From positions 62,001 through 126,000 of the forward strand of contig JAHHRY010000002.1 of the NCBI GenBank assembly GCA_020025535.1: DNA of 64,000 bases. The letters are read 5' to 3'. Below are positions 45,064 to 53,765 of this stretch, piece by piece. The stretch comes from Oscillospiraceae bacterium (lineage in GTDB: Bacteria; Bacillota; Clostridia; Oscillospirales; Oscillospiraceae). Every line of letters begins with the position of its first letter. The first letter of the stretch is position 1. The notes under the pieces were generated by a model, which was not told where the DNA came from, searched no databases, and saw only the letters and a list, made by a program, of their open reading frames with translations. Made by a program: the position numbers and the translations under genes.

Positions 45064-45929
45064 CGGAAAAATCCTTCCAGTTTTTCGCGGTTGTCAGGGG
45101 ATAATGGAGCAAGGGGCAGACGGCATTCCCCGCAATCATAGCCGATCATTTTCATGGCGGCCTTCACAGGTACCGGATTGACTTCGGAAAATAATCCCTC
45201 AATCAGCGGCAGCATACTGCATTGCAGGGCGGAAGCGGTATCGAAGTCCCCGGCCAGCGCCGCCTGCGCCATAGCCTGTGTTTCTACTGGCATTACGTTG
45301 GAAAGCACCGAAATGACACCCTTGGCACCTAATGACATGGCGGCTACCGCTTCGTCATCATTTCCGCTCCAAATGGTAAAATCTTCACCGCATACGTTCC
45401 GAATCCGGGCAATTTTGACGATATCACTGGATGCCTCCTTGACACCGGCAATATTAGGGATTCTGCTCAGACGCTTGTAGACGGATACCGGAATATCCAC
45501 TCCGGTGCGGGATGGGACATTGTAGATGATGACCGGGATTTTGACAGCATGGGCAATGGATAAGTAGTGTGCAAACAGTCCGTCCGGATTTGCTTTGTTG
45601 TAGTATGGACTTACAACCAACACGGCATCCGCCCCGGCTTCCTGTGCAGCAATGCTCAACTCTACTGCATGTGCAGTATCGTTGGAACCGGTTCCGCAAA
45701 TGATGGTCATATCAGAAGCAGCGAATTGCTTGCCCCTTGAGTACAGTTCTATTTTTTCTCGGTCTGTGAGCGTTGGGGCTTCGCCTGTAGTACCGCCAAG
45801 AACGACTGTTTTGATTCCTGCGTCCAGCTGCCGCTTTAAAAGGCGCTCCATCATCGGGTAATTTACCTGCCTCCCTAAAAATGGGGTTACGAGAGCTGTA
45901 CACGCTCCGGTAAATAGTGTTTTTTCCAT
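45060..45929 (-). CDS. dapA: 4-hydroxy-tetrahydrodipicolinate synthase
   Basis: 289 residues from the ATG at 45929 (GGAGG eleven bases before). Conserved GTTGEAPTL, SPYYNK, YNVPSRTG (active Tyr) and the Schiff-base Lys in AGVKEAS are all present. It joins pyruvate and aspartate semialdehyde in lysine/diaminopimelate synthesis. Its stop codon overlaps that of the convergent RlmA-like gene. Confidence 0.92.
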   Translation of the reverse strand: MEKTLFTGACTALVTPFLGRQVNYPMMERLLKRQLDAGIKTVVLGGTTGEAPTLTDREKIELYSRGKQFAASDMTIICGTGSNDTAHAVELSIAAQEAGADAVLVVSPYYNKANPDGLFAHYLSIAHAVKIPVIIYNVPSRTGVDIPVSVYKRLSRIPNIAGVKEASSDIVKIARIRNVCGEDFTIWSGNDDEAVAAMSLGAKGVISVLSNVMPVETQAMAQAALAGDFDTASALQCSMLPLIEGLFSEVNPVPVKAAMKMIGYDCGECRLPLAPLSPDNREKLEGFFR

Positions 45930-46255
45930 ATGCTGATACCTCCAGCCCAATCTATGCGGCGATGGGGGAGAATGTTTCTGAAAATTTAGCGTTAAAAGTT
46001 GGAAAAAATGCGGAATATGCGGATATTATAGCAAACTTATGTCGTCAATGTTTCACTTGATGAACCGACTGAAATGGCGATGGATCGTTTGAGAAAAAAT
46101 GGATTGCGGCGGCTGCAGCTGGCAGAATTGGCATATCCCAAACCCACGGACGGTATTGTACCGTGGTTTTCCTTTGAAATCAGCGAAAATGGTTGCAAAT
46201 AATTAGAAAATGCAGTATACTATGTAGGCTTTTTATGTAATTTGGAGGAACAACA
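45930..46255. other. Intergenic region dapA/queA with orphan reading frame
   Basis: The 326-base gap holds the dapA upstream region and a frame open from 46032 to the TAA at 46202 (an ATG at 46074 gives 42 codons, containing WFSFEI). No ribosome binding site precedes that ATG, so it may be a gene remnant or chance. The queA promoter overlaps its end. Confidence 0.35.
46193..46221 (+). promoter_or_regulatory. Promoter of queA
   Basis: TTGCAA (46193-46198), 17 bases, TATACT (46216-46221), then AATTTGGAGGA before the start. Confidence 0.8.
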
Positions 46256-47290
46256 GTGAAAACACATGATTTTTGGTATGATCTGCCGGAGGAACTCATT
46301 GCCCAGACTCCATTGCAGCAGCGGGACAGTTCACGCCTGCTGTTTATGGATCGTGTCACCGGCGAAGTGAGCCATCGACATTTTTATGATATTGTAGACT
46401 ATCTGAAGCCGGGCGATTGCCTGGTAATGAACGACTCCCGTGTGCTGCCAGCTCGTCTGCTGGGTCACCGTCCCACCGGCGGCGCTGTGGAAGTGCTGTT
46501 GCTGCGGGATCTGGGAGATAAGAAGTGGGAATGCCTGTGCAAGCCCGGCAGAAAAATGCAGGTCGGCAACGAGGTCATTTTTGGCGACGGCGAGCTGACG
46601 GCAACCGTGGCTGAAGTTTGTGACGATGGCAACCGCATTGTGGAATTCCATTACGAGGGCATTTTCCTGGAAGTCCTTGAACGGCTTGGAAAAATGCCGC
46701 TTCCGCCCTATATCAAAGAAGAACTGCAGGATCAGGAACGCTATCAGACCGTATATTCCCGGGAGGTTGGCTCTGCCGCCGCCCCCACCGCCGGCCTGCA
46801 CTTTACCAATGAACTGCTGGACAGAATCCGTGCAAAGGGTGTTAAAACAGCTTTTGTAACCCTGCATGTTGGCCTTGGAACCTTCCGCCCGGTAAAAGCG
46901 GAAGAAATCAGCGATCACCATATGCACTCTGAACTGTGTATGATTTCCAGGGAAACTGCTGATATTTTGAATCAGACTAAGGCGGAAGGCGGACGGGTGA
47001 TCTGCGTTGGCACCACATCTTGCCGTACGCTGGAATCTCTGGTAAACGAAGACGGTACGTTTGAACCCAAGTCCAAATGGACGGAAATTTTCATTTACCC
47101 GGGATATACCTTCAAGGCGATGGATGGCCTGATTACCAATTTCCATCTGCCGGAAAGTACGCTGGTCATGCTGGTTTCCGCCTTTGCAGGCCGGGAGCAC
47201 GTCCTTGCCGCTTATGAGGAGGCTGTGAAGGAACGCTATCGTTTCTTCTCCTTTGGCGATGCCATGTTTATCGGAAGCGTGAAAGACTGA
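46256..47290 (+). CDS. queA: S-adenosylmethionine:tRNA ribosyltransferase-isomerase
   Basis: 344 residues from a GTG with GGAGGA before it. Conserved stretches: [10 protein letters not shown]-like start ([14 protein letters not shown]), [29 protein letters not shown] and the C-terminal [10 protein letters not shown]. It makes epoxyqueuosine in tRNA anticodons. Normally it sits next to tgt; here tgt is 12 kb away behind an accessory segment. Its 3' end matches a short sequence just upstream of tgt. Confidence 0.94.
   Translation: MKTHDFWYDLPEELIAQTPLQQRDSSRLLFMDRVTGEVSHRHFYDIVDYLKPGDCLVMNDSRVLPARLLGHRPTGGAVEVLLLRDLGDKKWECLCKPGRKMQVGNEVIFGDGELTATVAEVCDDGNRIVEFHYEGIFLEVLERLGKMPLPPYIKEELQDQERYQTVYSREVGSAAAPTAGLHFTNELLDRIRAKGVKTAFVTLHVGLGTFRPVKAEEISDHHMHSELCMISRETADILNQTKAEGGRVICVGTTSCRTLESLVNEDGTFEPKSKWTEIFIYPGYTFKAMDGLITNFHLPESTLVMLVSAFAGREHVLAAYEEAVKERYRFFSFGDAMFIGSVKD
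47255..47272 (+). repeat. Left copy of att-like direct repeat (queA 3' end)
   Basis: GGCGATGCCATGTTTATC, inside the last codons of queA, matches 59417-59434 at 17 of 18 bases, including 13 contiguous. Candidate attachment site of the intervening segment. Confidence 0.45.
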
Positions 47291-47306
47291 CAGTATATCG
47301 AACATG

Positions 47307-47344
47307 AAAAAAGCCTAGAGCCGCAACGGGTTCTAGGCTTTTTG
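47307..47344 (+). terminator. Terminator of queA
   Basis: AAAAAGCCTAGAGCC / GGTTCTAGGCTTTTT stem-loop with built-in T-run. Confidence 0.85.
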
Positions 47345-48176
47345 CTATTCCGGGTCCTTGTAGAAGAATTGATACTGAATGCCGTTTTTGAAGAGGATGG
47401 AAACGATTCTGCCGTCTTTTATACAAAAGTTTTGGATGATAGAATTCAGAAAATCCTTAACAATTTGAGGGTCAATCTTCCAAATGAATTTTTCGTAGTC
47501 AACATACCGCCGGTCCTGTAATTGCTGGGCCATGATAAAGTAGCTGGCCTTTACCATGAACTCGTCATCGGATAGGGAAGTGGCTGCTGAAGACACCTCC
47601 AGTTCGTCCAGTCTGGCAGTGGTTTCCTCCAGAGAGTCAAGGAGCTTCCGCTGTTCGATGATGAAGTCCTTCTCTGCCATAGCTTCTTCACCATACAGAA
47701 ACAAAGTCTTCAGACGGCTCAGGGCACGCTCCAGCTGCCTTTTTCTGCAAGCAACACATTCTTCTCGTCGATAGCGGCAATGCTTTCAGAAGCGGCTACA
47801 GGCTTTGGGGTGTATTCAGCAAAGCCATATCCACTGCGGAGATGGTTGTACAGTTCCTGAAGGCCGTCAGATCCGATATGGTCAACATCAGCAAAGGTAT
47901 CGCCTCGAAGCAGTTTCTTCTGAAGTGTGTCGATACTTGTAGTCTTGCCGAAGCTCTTGCTGGCACGGATCATGTTGGCTAGCCTGCATCCTCAAAGATT
48001 TCGTAGTTGTCAATGTCCAGGGCGTACTTGGAATAGTTGATAAGTTCTTCCCGCTGCACCGGCAAGCTGACTCGGCCGACCTGGTGCTGCGTGGAAATCC
48101 GGATGTAGATTGCTACCTTCTTTGTTTCGAGATATGTTTCCAATGCTGATTTCTGTTTTGCCATAGTAGCCTCCAT
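47345..48176 (-). pseudogene. Remnant of a large serine recombinase
   Basis: Three pieces on the minus strand. 47979-48176 encodes the resolvase N terminus (AIYIRISTQHQ with the catalytic Ser, then LPVQREEL) and stops at EIFEDAG, where the family goes on with YSG. 47719-47973 is an unassigned frame. 47345-47704, read back to about 47780, gives a Cys pair (ECVAC), a coiled coil and a typical recombinase tail. Most of the catalytic domain and the recombinase middle are missing, so the gene is dead. It probably once moved the accessory segment. Confidence 0.6.
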
Positions 48177-48220
48177 GATAAGAAAAAGCAGCTCCGTTAT
48201 GTAGCGGAGCTGCTTTGTTG

Positions 48221-48826
48221 TTAAGTAGAACTCTGCAAACTGGCGATGACCGCATCCGGAAGCCCGGAGAAGTCGGTTTTGATTGGATTGAGAGATTGCA
48301 ACCCAGTCAGTGAAAGCGTTTTCTGAGGACCGCAGTGAGCGTTGAGGGCATCAGTGGAGAGAACATAGAAATCCCAACCATCCAGGTTCAGAGGATCGGC
48401 GCTGGCTCGGTCGGTCACATGGTACAGACAGAAGATATAGACATCAGACTGACGCTTGACAGCGGAATCGTATCCGGTCTGTGGTGACCATGCCCTTGTG
48501 GGCCGAATGCTGAACTGGATTGCAGATGGTTTGCTCTGCTCCCATGCCTGAAGATATGCGCTGCTCTTGACCTCTATGTGAACGGAGTCACGGAGGACTC
48601 TGTTATGAACCCAACTATGCGGAAAGTCGATGTCATAGGCATCCCAGTCGCTGTTGGTATCGTTCAGATCCAACCCCAGGGCAGCTGAAACGATAAACTC
48701 ACAGTAGGCCCCTCTGATCGTATTGTTCAGCAGGTTGGAGGAGTTCCATGCCCAGAAGTCCTGAAGCATATAGCCAATAGGCATTCCGTCAAAGGTAATG
48801 TGTTCATCACCATGAAGATGCTGCAT
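48221..48826 (-). CDS. PD-(D/E)XK nuclease-like protein
   Basis: 201 residues. An early helix Glu (E43 in GAYCEFIV), D62 in WDAYDI, E85-x-K87 in HIEVKSS and Q104 in IQFSIRP give the E...D...ExK...Q layout of PD-(D/E)XK nucleases, with two flanking helices. No family name is recognised. It follows the HTH gene by 43 bases on the same strand, GGAGG before the start. Restriction-like or defence activity is possible but inferred only. Confidence 0.6.
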   Translation of the reverse strand: MQHLHGDEHITFDGMPIGYMLQDFWAWNSSNLLNNTIRGAYCEFIVSAALGLDLNDTNSDWDAYDIDFPHSWVHNRVLRDSVHIEVKSSAYLQAWEQSKPSAIQFSIRPTRAWSPQTGYDSAVKRQSDVYIFCLYHVTDRASADPLNLDGWDFYVLSTDALNAHCGPQKTLSLTGLQSLNPIKTDFSGLPDAVIASLQSST

Positions 48827-48869
48827 CGTATGTCCTCCTATTTAAGCAGCCGCAGGTACGGCTTTGGTG

Positions 48870-49250
48870 TTAGCCTGCATCGATCTGCTGCTTGCGATCA
48901 ACGGAGGCGATTATGATTCGTTCCTCCGGTGTCATATAGCGGTCAAGAAGGGACCACAAGACCTGCCGGTCGGCATCGTTGGCCTTGGTATAGCACTCAA
49001 TCAGAATTGAAATTTCGGGTGATGGCTTTGCTGCTACGGGCGGTTTGACTCCGCACAATGTATCGAGGGATACGCCCAGGATTTCTGCGATGTCAACAGC
49101 TGTTTCGATGTTAGGTGTGCGGGTCCCGGAGGCGTATCGGGAGATAGTTGTTTCCGTAGTATTCAGCTTATCAGCGACAGTGCGCTGGGTAAGCCCCTTT
49201 GCCTCTATGAGGGATTTGAACTGGCTGGCAAATTTCGCTTTGGTGTACAT
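48870..49250 (-). CDS. Xre-family HTH regulator
   Basis: 126 residues. The HTH_3 domain (about 8-65) contains LTQRTVADKLNTTETTISRYASGTRTP. The C-terminal ~50 residues are helical. AGGAGG precedes the ATG. It probably represses its own promoter at the GTTTAC/GTAAAC inverted repeat and controls the nuclease-like gene. Confidence 0.85.
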   Translation of the reverse strand: MYTKAKFASQFKSLIEAKGLTQRTVADKLNTTETTISRYASGTRTPNIETAVDIAEILGVSLDTLCGVKPPVAAKPSPEISILIECYTKANDADRQVLWSLLDRYMTPEERIIIASVDRKQQIDAG

Positions 49251-49272
49251 GGCAATACCTCCTATGAAACCT

Positions 49273-49310
49273 GTTTACCGATTGTATAATAAAACTGCCG
49301 CTTTGTAAAC
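49273..49310 (-). promoter_or_regulatory. Promoter and operator of HTH/nuclease pair
   Basis: Minus-strand TTTACA (49304-49309), 17 bases, TACAAT (49281-49286). The inverted repeat GTTTAC (49273-49278) / GTAAAC (49305-49310) frames it and fits an Xre operator. Confidence 0.7.
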
Positions 49311-49338
49311 AAAACTGACCAATAATATCATTTTACTA

Positions 49339-49368
49339 TTGATACTGATCGATTTGGTAAGTTATAAT
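49339..49368 (+). promoter_or_regulatory. Promoter of small HTH gene
   Basis: TTGATA (49339-49344), 18 bases, TATAAT (49363-49368), with GGTAAG just upstream of the -10. Confidence 0.7.
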
Positions 49369-49393
49369 GAGGAAAAAGAAAGAGGGTGACCAG

Positions 49394-49603
49394 ATGGATA
49401 AGCTGAAACTCCAGTATAAGCGGAAGTGCAAGGAACAGACCTGTAAAGATATGGCGGATCTGATTGAGAGATCCGAAACCACTTACAGGAAGAAGGAAAC
49501 CGGCGAAATCAAGTTTACGCCGGAGGAAGTCGTCAAGATTGCAAAACATCTCGACTTGACCAGTAGCGAGGTCAACGAGATTTTGTTGACGGAAACTTAC
49601 TAG
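49394..49603 (+). CDS. Small HTH-like protein
   Basis: 69 residues from the ATG at 49394 (AGAGGGTG before it). The pattern KDMADLIERSETTYRKKETGEIKFTP resembles a minimal Xre HTH domain without extra parts. It is divergent from the Xre/nuclease pair and probably acts on the same promoter region. Confidence 0.7.
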   Translation: MDKLKLQYKRKCKEQTCKDMADLIERSETTYRKKETGEIKFTPEEVVKIAKHLDLTSSEVNEILLTETY

Positions 49604-49669
49604 AACGGTAAGTTTGGACACAGCCCTTACCTGATGGAACCAGTATAACGCAGAAAGGAGGTAATGAAA

Positions 49670-50140
49670 ATGGGACGAGATGCTAGTGACGCGGGTGAAA
49701 ATCCTTGTTTCCGCTGTAGGAAAGAGGCCGCAAAGTACAACGACAGGCTACTGACTGTTATCGCTGTTCTGGTAGCCTTGACTAATATCGTTGTTGAGGT
49801 GCTGAAGAAGATCACATGGCATAAGCTGCCTACTGATGTTCTTGCAGTTGCTGTGGCCATGACCCTGACCCTGCTGGCGTTCTTCGCCTGGGCATCCTAC
49901 GCAGGGATCCAGATTCTGTGGTACTACATCGCCGCTGCCGTGCTGGGCGGCATCATGGTTGCCTACGCTGCAATGTTTGGCTTCGATAAGCTCAAGGGAA
50001 TCCTGACCCGTATTAAGGAACCCGAAAAAATTGCCGGTATGAATTTAGCCCCCATCGTAACGGATCGACTCTATCCGCTATGTTGGGGGCTTTTCTTTTT
50101 TTGCCTATTTGCTGGCTACCATCGGCCTACGCTCAGGTAA
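49670..50140 (+). CDS. Holin-like membrane protein, probably frameshifted at its end
   Basis: 156 residues from the ATG at 49670 (AGGAGG eight bases before). An N-terminal Cys pair (CFRCRK) precedes three hydrophobic segments (about 27-45, 57-78, 84-105), suggesting a small holin- or phage-like membrane protein. The open frame runs through a terminator hairpin at 50047-50102. With one base fewer in the A-run near 50025-50030 it would stop at 50042, before the hairpin. The last ~30 residues are therefore doubtful. Confidence 0.55.
   Translation: MGRDASDAGENPCFRCRKEAAKYNDRLLTVIAVLVALTNIVVEVLKKITWHKLPTDVLAVAVAMTLTLLAFFAWASYAGIQILWYYIAAAVLGGIMVAYAAMFGFDKLKGILTRIKEPEKIAGMNLAPIVTDRLYPLCWGLFFFCLFAGYHRPTLR
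50047..50102 (+). terminator. Terminator inside the annotated open frame
   Basis: AGCCCCCA / TGGGGGCT outer stem with an inner ACGGAT / ATCCG stem, followed by TTTCTTTTTTT. Confidence 0.75.
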
Positions 50141-50797
50141 ACACTGTCTTCCACTGAGCGTTTCGTAGATGGCGTTGTAGGCAGCGGTTTTATCCTGACT
50201 GTCCTTCACGGTGCAGTATTTCCCGGTGGCAATACCGCTTTCTACCATTCTTTCAGCAGCCTCCATCCAAAGGTCGTCGTAACGATTTGTGCCTGTTCCA
50301 AAGCTGTTGGCGGCTTCCAAATATTTGTCCCACATATTCGTTACATCTACTTTTTCCACATATTTCAGATAGCTGAAAAAGTAGTATTCGATGAATGCGG
50401 TGCAGCAAAGGCCGTTTCTTCTGAGAGCGTCAATATCCGGGACTCTATTGCCATTGGCATTTAGTTTGGTTGCCATGCCGCTGCTTCCCGCCACATAGGG
50501 GATGCCAGAAAGAATCTCCGGCCAGTTCTTTCCCAGTGCAATGGAGATATAGCTTGGATGGTATAATTTACCTGCATTTTTCAATGCCTGCACATCATAC
50601 CCTGTATACGCCAATGCCCGGAGAATGGAATTATCCAGCATTTCACTGGGAATACCTGCGTAAGCAAACGGGATTTCTGTGGTTTCCTGGACTCGTTCTT
50701 CTGGAGTAGCGAAAGCCGGAAACGACAAGTTCATCAGCGTGAACAGTGCCAGCACTACAGATAGGCACCGTATCCATTTTGGTTTTACAGATTTCAT
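50105..50797 (-). CDS. Secreted N-terminal fragment of a surface protein
   Basis: 230 residues. The signal peptide has a hydrophobic core (about 10-28) and AFA cleavage site. The domain contains RRNGLCCTAFIEYY, reminiscent of the papain-like/NlpC N-terminal domains of large VaFE/SpaA-repeat adhesins. It ends abruptly in an Arg/Pro tail without repeats or sorting signal, so it is probably truncated. GGAGGAAA precedes the ATG. It overlaps the convergent frame at 50105-50140. Confidence 0.6.
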   Translation of the reverse strand: MKSVKPKWIRCLSVVLALFTLMNLSFPAFATPEERVQETTEIPFAYAGIPSEMLDNSILRALAYTGYDVQALKNAGKLYHPSYISIALGKNWPEILSGIPYVAGSSGMATKLNANGNRVPDIDALRRNGLCCTAFIEYYFFSYLKYVEKVDVTNMWDKYLEAANSFGTGTNRYDDLWMEAAERMVESGIATGKYCTVKDSQDKTAAYNAIYETLSGRQCLPERRPMVASK

Positions 50798-50885
50798 TGT
50801 TTTCCTCCTTTACTATTGTCGTGAAAACTGTGAGATTGATTGAATGTGCCCCATAGTAGGAGTAAGGGGCGGGGGTATATATAAA

Positions 50886-50920
50886 AAGACCACCTGATTT
50901 GGTTGAAATCAAGTGGTCTT
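50886..50920 (-). terminator. Terminator of CAP-domain lipoprotein gene
   Basis: AAGACCACxTGATTT / AAATCAxGTGGTCTT stem with a single mismatch. On the minus strand it is followed by TTTTTATATA. Confidence 0.75.
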
Positions 50921-50937
50921 AATTTTCATTTATTTCA

Positions 50938-52248
50938 TTAACCGTAATTGGTATCAGTCTGTAATGTACAGACTTTCCAATCATAACCATCCAGAGCGTT
51001 CTTATCGAAAGTAACACCGATACTCATAAATCGGTATTCTGCACTTCCCAAATACGACCAATGGGGAGGACTGTTTCGGAAAGTGCGGGCAATACTTTCT
51101 CCCATAGCATCAACACTAACTTCACCGCAACGATTTCTGTAAATAGCTTCCGGACCGTTGATGGAGTAGTATTGATCTCCACCCCATGGGGAAAGATCTA
51201 CCCAGTCTCCATACTTGTAATATGCCAGTGCTGCCCGCAGATCGTCAACAGAATGTGCATAATTCTTCTGGAGCTGAACTGCACGAAGCTGTGCTACCTT
51301 TTGCAGACCAGGAAGGGAAATTGCCGGCGGAACACCTTGTTCTACACGGTACTTGTTGATGTACTTCAGTGTCGCCTTGGCAACCTCTTCCTGATACTCT
51401 TCCAGAGTGTACGGCTCACCATATGTTTCGAGATGGTGATGATTGCAAATAATGCACACAAAGAGATCCTGTGGTCCATGAGTAAGAGTAGCACTCGTGG
51501 AATAGAAGAGTTGGTACTCATGTCCTCGCGCAGAACCGGTATCCGTTACCGTATTTGTAGCCTTACAGCCGGGATGGTTGCAGGAAGCGGTCTTGGTGCC
51601 ATCCTTGGTACAGGTTGCATCGTTGTTGCTCTTGTACTTCGTAAAGCTGTGACCAAGTGCATCCTTGTAACTGTCCTTGTAGCTGTGACCGCAGGTGCAG
51701 GTATGCAGAGTGTATCCCTTTTCCGTACAGGTGGGAGCAACTACCTTGTCGGTGTAGCGGTGCTGATGCTCCGGCTTGGGAGGTTCAGGCTTGGCATCCG
51801 GCTCTGTAGGGGCAGGCGGTTCAGGCTTGGGAGTCTCAGGCTTCACTTCCGGCTCCGTAGGCTGAGGAGGCTCTGGCTTCACAGGCACGGAAGGTTCAGG
51901 CTCAACATCCGGTTTCGCAGGTTCGGAAGGCTCAGGCTCAACATCCGGTTTCGCAGGTTCGGAAGGCTCAGGCTTGACGTCCGGCTGCAAAGGCTCGGAA
52001 GGCTCAGGCTTGACGTCCGGCTGCAAAGGCTCGGAAGGGTCTGGATTTATATCCGGCTGGGTAGATCCAGAGGGTTCAGGCTTCACGTCCGGCTTGATAT
52101 TACCGTGCGTGTTTTCATTATGCTCAACCGAATCACTCATGTTGGGCTTTTCAGGAGGGTTTGCGTTACATCCGGTAAAAGCAGAGAGAACCATTGCCGC
52201 TGCCATAGCCACACTGAACAGCTTTTTGCCATAATTCTTACTTAACAT
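50938..52248 (-). CDS. CAP/SCP-domain lipoprotein with Pro-rich repeats
   Basis: 436 residues from the ATG at 52248 (AGGA nine bases before). A signal peptide with lipobox FTGC is followed by a Pro/Glu/Lys-rich stalk of ~12-residue repeats (PSEPLQPDVKPE type, about 35-150), a Cys/His-rich spacer with two CxxxG/HxxxC units (about 155-240), and a CAP domain (about 280-436) with its His (AHSVDDL) and Glu (MGESIA). CAP proteins are surface or secreted; the role here is unknown. The stalk probably spans the wall. Confidence 0.8.
   Translation of the reverse strand: MLSKNYGKKLFSVAMAAAMVLSAFTGCNANPPEKPNMSDSVEHNENTHGNIKPDVKPEPSGSTQPDINPDPSEPLQPDVKPEPSEPLQPDVKPEPSEPAKPDVEPEPSEPAKPDVEPEPSVPVKPEPPQPTEPEVKPETPKPEPPAPTEPDAKPEPPKPEHQHRYTDKVVAPTCTEKGYTLHTCTCGHSYKDSYKDALGHSFTKYKSNNDATCTKDGTKTASCNHPGCKATNTVTDTGSARGHEYQLFYSTSATLTHGPQDLFVCIICNHHHLETYGEPYTLEEYQEEVAKATLKYINKYRVEQGVPPAISLPGLQKVAQLRAVQLQKNYAHSVDDLRAALAYYKYGDWVDLSPWGGDQYYSINGPEAIYRNRCGEVSVDAMGESIARTFRNSPPHWSYLGSAEYRFMSIGVTFDKNALDGYDWKVCTLQTDTNYG
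51901..52044 (-). repeat. Four tandem 36-bp repeats in the stalk
   Basis: Units begin at 51901, 51937, 51973 and 52009. Units 1-2 are identical and units 3-4 nearly so; the two pairs differ at several bases. Each encodes 12 residues (PSEPxxPDVxPE). Further degenerate copies lie on both sides. Confidence 0.9.
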
Positions 52249-52420
52249 ATTCATTTTCCTTTCCACAATAAAGTCAAGAGATGTGCTCTTGCTTTTATTA
52301 TGTGGCCGGAATATCATCGTGTCAAGCACAAAAAGCAATGGCATTAGCCAGAGTCGGCTAAGGACAGTTGGTATGTAGGATACAGTACAGCTCCGTTTGG
52401 GGCTGTACCGTTTTCCTATT

Positions 52421-53551
52421 TTATGCTGATTTCTCTGCATTTCTCATTTCTTCTTGTGCCTGCCGTATCATTTTGGCATCGGGAGGCTGAATAACGCCTG
52501 CACCCACAAGGTGAATCTTAACAGGAACACGCTTTTTCCCGTTTTCATCTTTGTAGCTGTCGAAAACCTCAATCTTTGTAATCAGACGGTTTACAAGCGC
52601 CGGAGTTAATTCCTGAATGTCCGTACACTGACGAATCACCGAAAGAAAATTCCGCAGGTCTACATTTTCCTGCTCTGCGCCAGAAAGTGTCTGCTCCGCT
52701 TCTGCCACGGAAGCAATCAGTTCCTTCTGCTCTTTCTCATAGGCGGCAGTCATACGGGCATACTGCCGTTCCTGCTCCAAGTCAGCGATTTCATTGGTAC
52801 AGCCGTCAATGAAAACCAAAATGTTTTCCTCGGTGTGCAAATCGTTGGCTTTCAACAATCCATATTCCTCTGTCAGCTGCTTTTCCATTGTCAATGTCTG
52901 ACGGATAGCGGGAGAATGGGGCTGGTTACCAAAATTCCGTTGTCCTTCATTTCTGGTCAGGTGCAGCAGCTGCAAAAGTATATAAAAAAGGACATCTGCC
53001 AAAACAGTGGCAGTGTCCTTGGAGTGGGATATTTCATAATCCAATTGCTTTTCCAGCTGCAACAGCGGATAGGCTTTGACTTTGTAATAGGCGGTATAGC
53101 GAAGCTCATAAAATCGGTCATTGCTGCGGTTCTGATAAAAGCGTTCTTCCAGCACCTTGTCCGTATAGCCGAGGGAGTCCAGCCGCACAGGCCGCTTCCA
53201 GCCGGGAGCTGTAATGCTGATATGGTCATAACTCCGGTTTCTCGGAAACTGATAGCCCAGAGAACGGATGCGCCGTCCAAACTCCTCCCAGTTTCCGCAA
53301 AGGGGGAGGATCTGTTCCATATCCTGACGAAGCAGCTCTCTGTGGGTGACATTCCCACTTTTCTTCACCCAGTAATCTTTCTTGCGGCTGCCGGTGAATT
53401 TGCTGGGCGGCAGGACCCTTTTTCCATACTCTTGACAAACAGCATCGGAAATCTCACGGAGCTTGTAATGGTCGGAAATATGATTTTCAAACTTCCTGCC
53501 GGTACGGAAGGACACGGAGTTCACTACAATATGATTGTGAGACTCAATTTG
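52421..53551 (-). pseudogene. Relaxase::serine recombinase chimera, N-terminally truncated
   Basis: The open frame begins after a stop at 53552 with ESHNHIVVNSVSF, the HxH motif of a mobilisation relaxase whose N terminus (with its Tyr) is missing. Relaxase-like sequence, including LEKQLDYEI and EKQLTEEYGLL, continues to about residue 260. After LEQERQ it becomes the tail of a large serine recombinase: ARMTAAYEKEQKEL, then CTDIQELTPALVNRLITKIEVF and a beta-rich end. The in-frame join suggests a deletion that fused two genes of one element. Confidence 0.72.
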
Positions 53552-53668
53552 TCAAGGGTAAATTCTGCAATAGAGGATGAATAACGTAATGACTCTGATT
53601 TGATGAAAGTAATATGCTGAAGGGGTTAGAAGCAAGATTTCTACAAGGTAGATTCTCAAAAAATCAGA

Positions 53669-53737
53669 TTGAAGGCTGGAAAAGGCTGTGATATGATAAA
53701 GACAGAGTGTTAACTAAATCAAAATAAACTTAACAGA
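53669..53737 (+). promoter_or_regulatory. Promoter with downstream palindrome
   Basis: TTGAAG (53669-53674), 17 bases, TATGAT (53692-53697), then TGTTA-N18-TAACA (53708-53735). The 32 bases at 53706-53737 match the minus strand at 57224-57255 at about 28 positions. Confidence 0.7.
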
Positions 53738-53765
53738 TAAATTTTAGACACAGGGGGCCATTAAA

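Noticed and set aside
47719-47973. 84-codon minus-strand frame as an independent gene
   Set aside because: No ribosome binding site, wedged between two recombinase fragments; kept as part of the pseudogene region.
51901-52044. Tandem repeats considered as a CRISPR array
   Set aside because: Units are directly joined without spacers and encode a protein repeat in frame.
51061-52245. Plus-strand open frame of 394 codons, rich in Arg and Gly repeats
   Set aside because: It is the antisense reading of the repetitive stalk gene; the Pro-rich side has signal peptide, lipobox and CAP domain.
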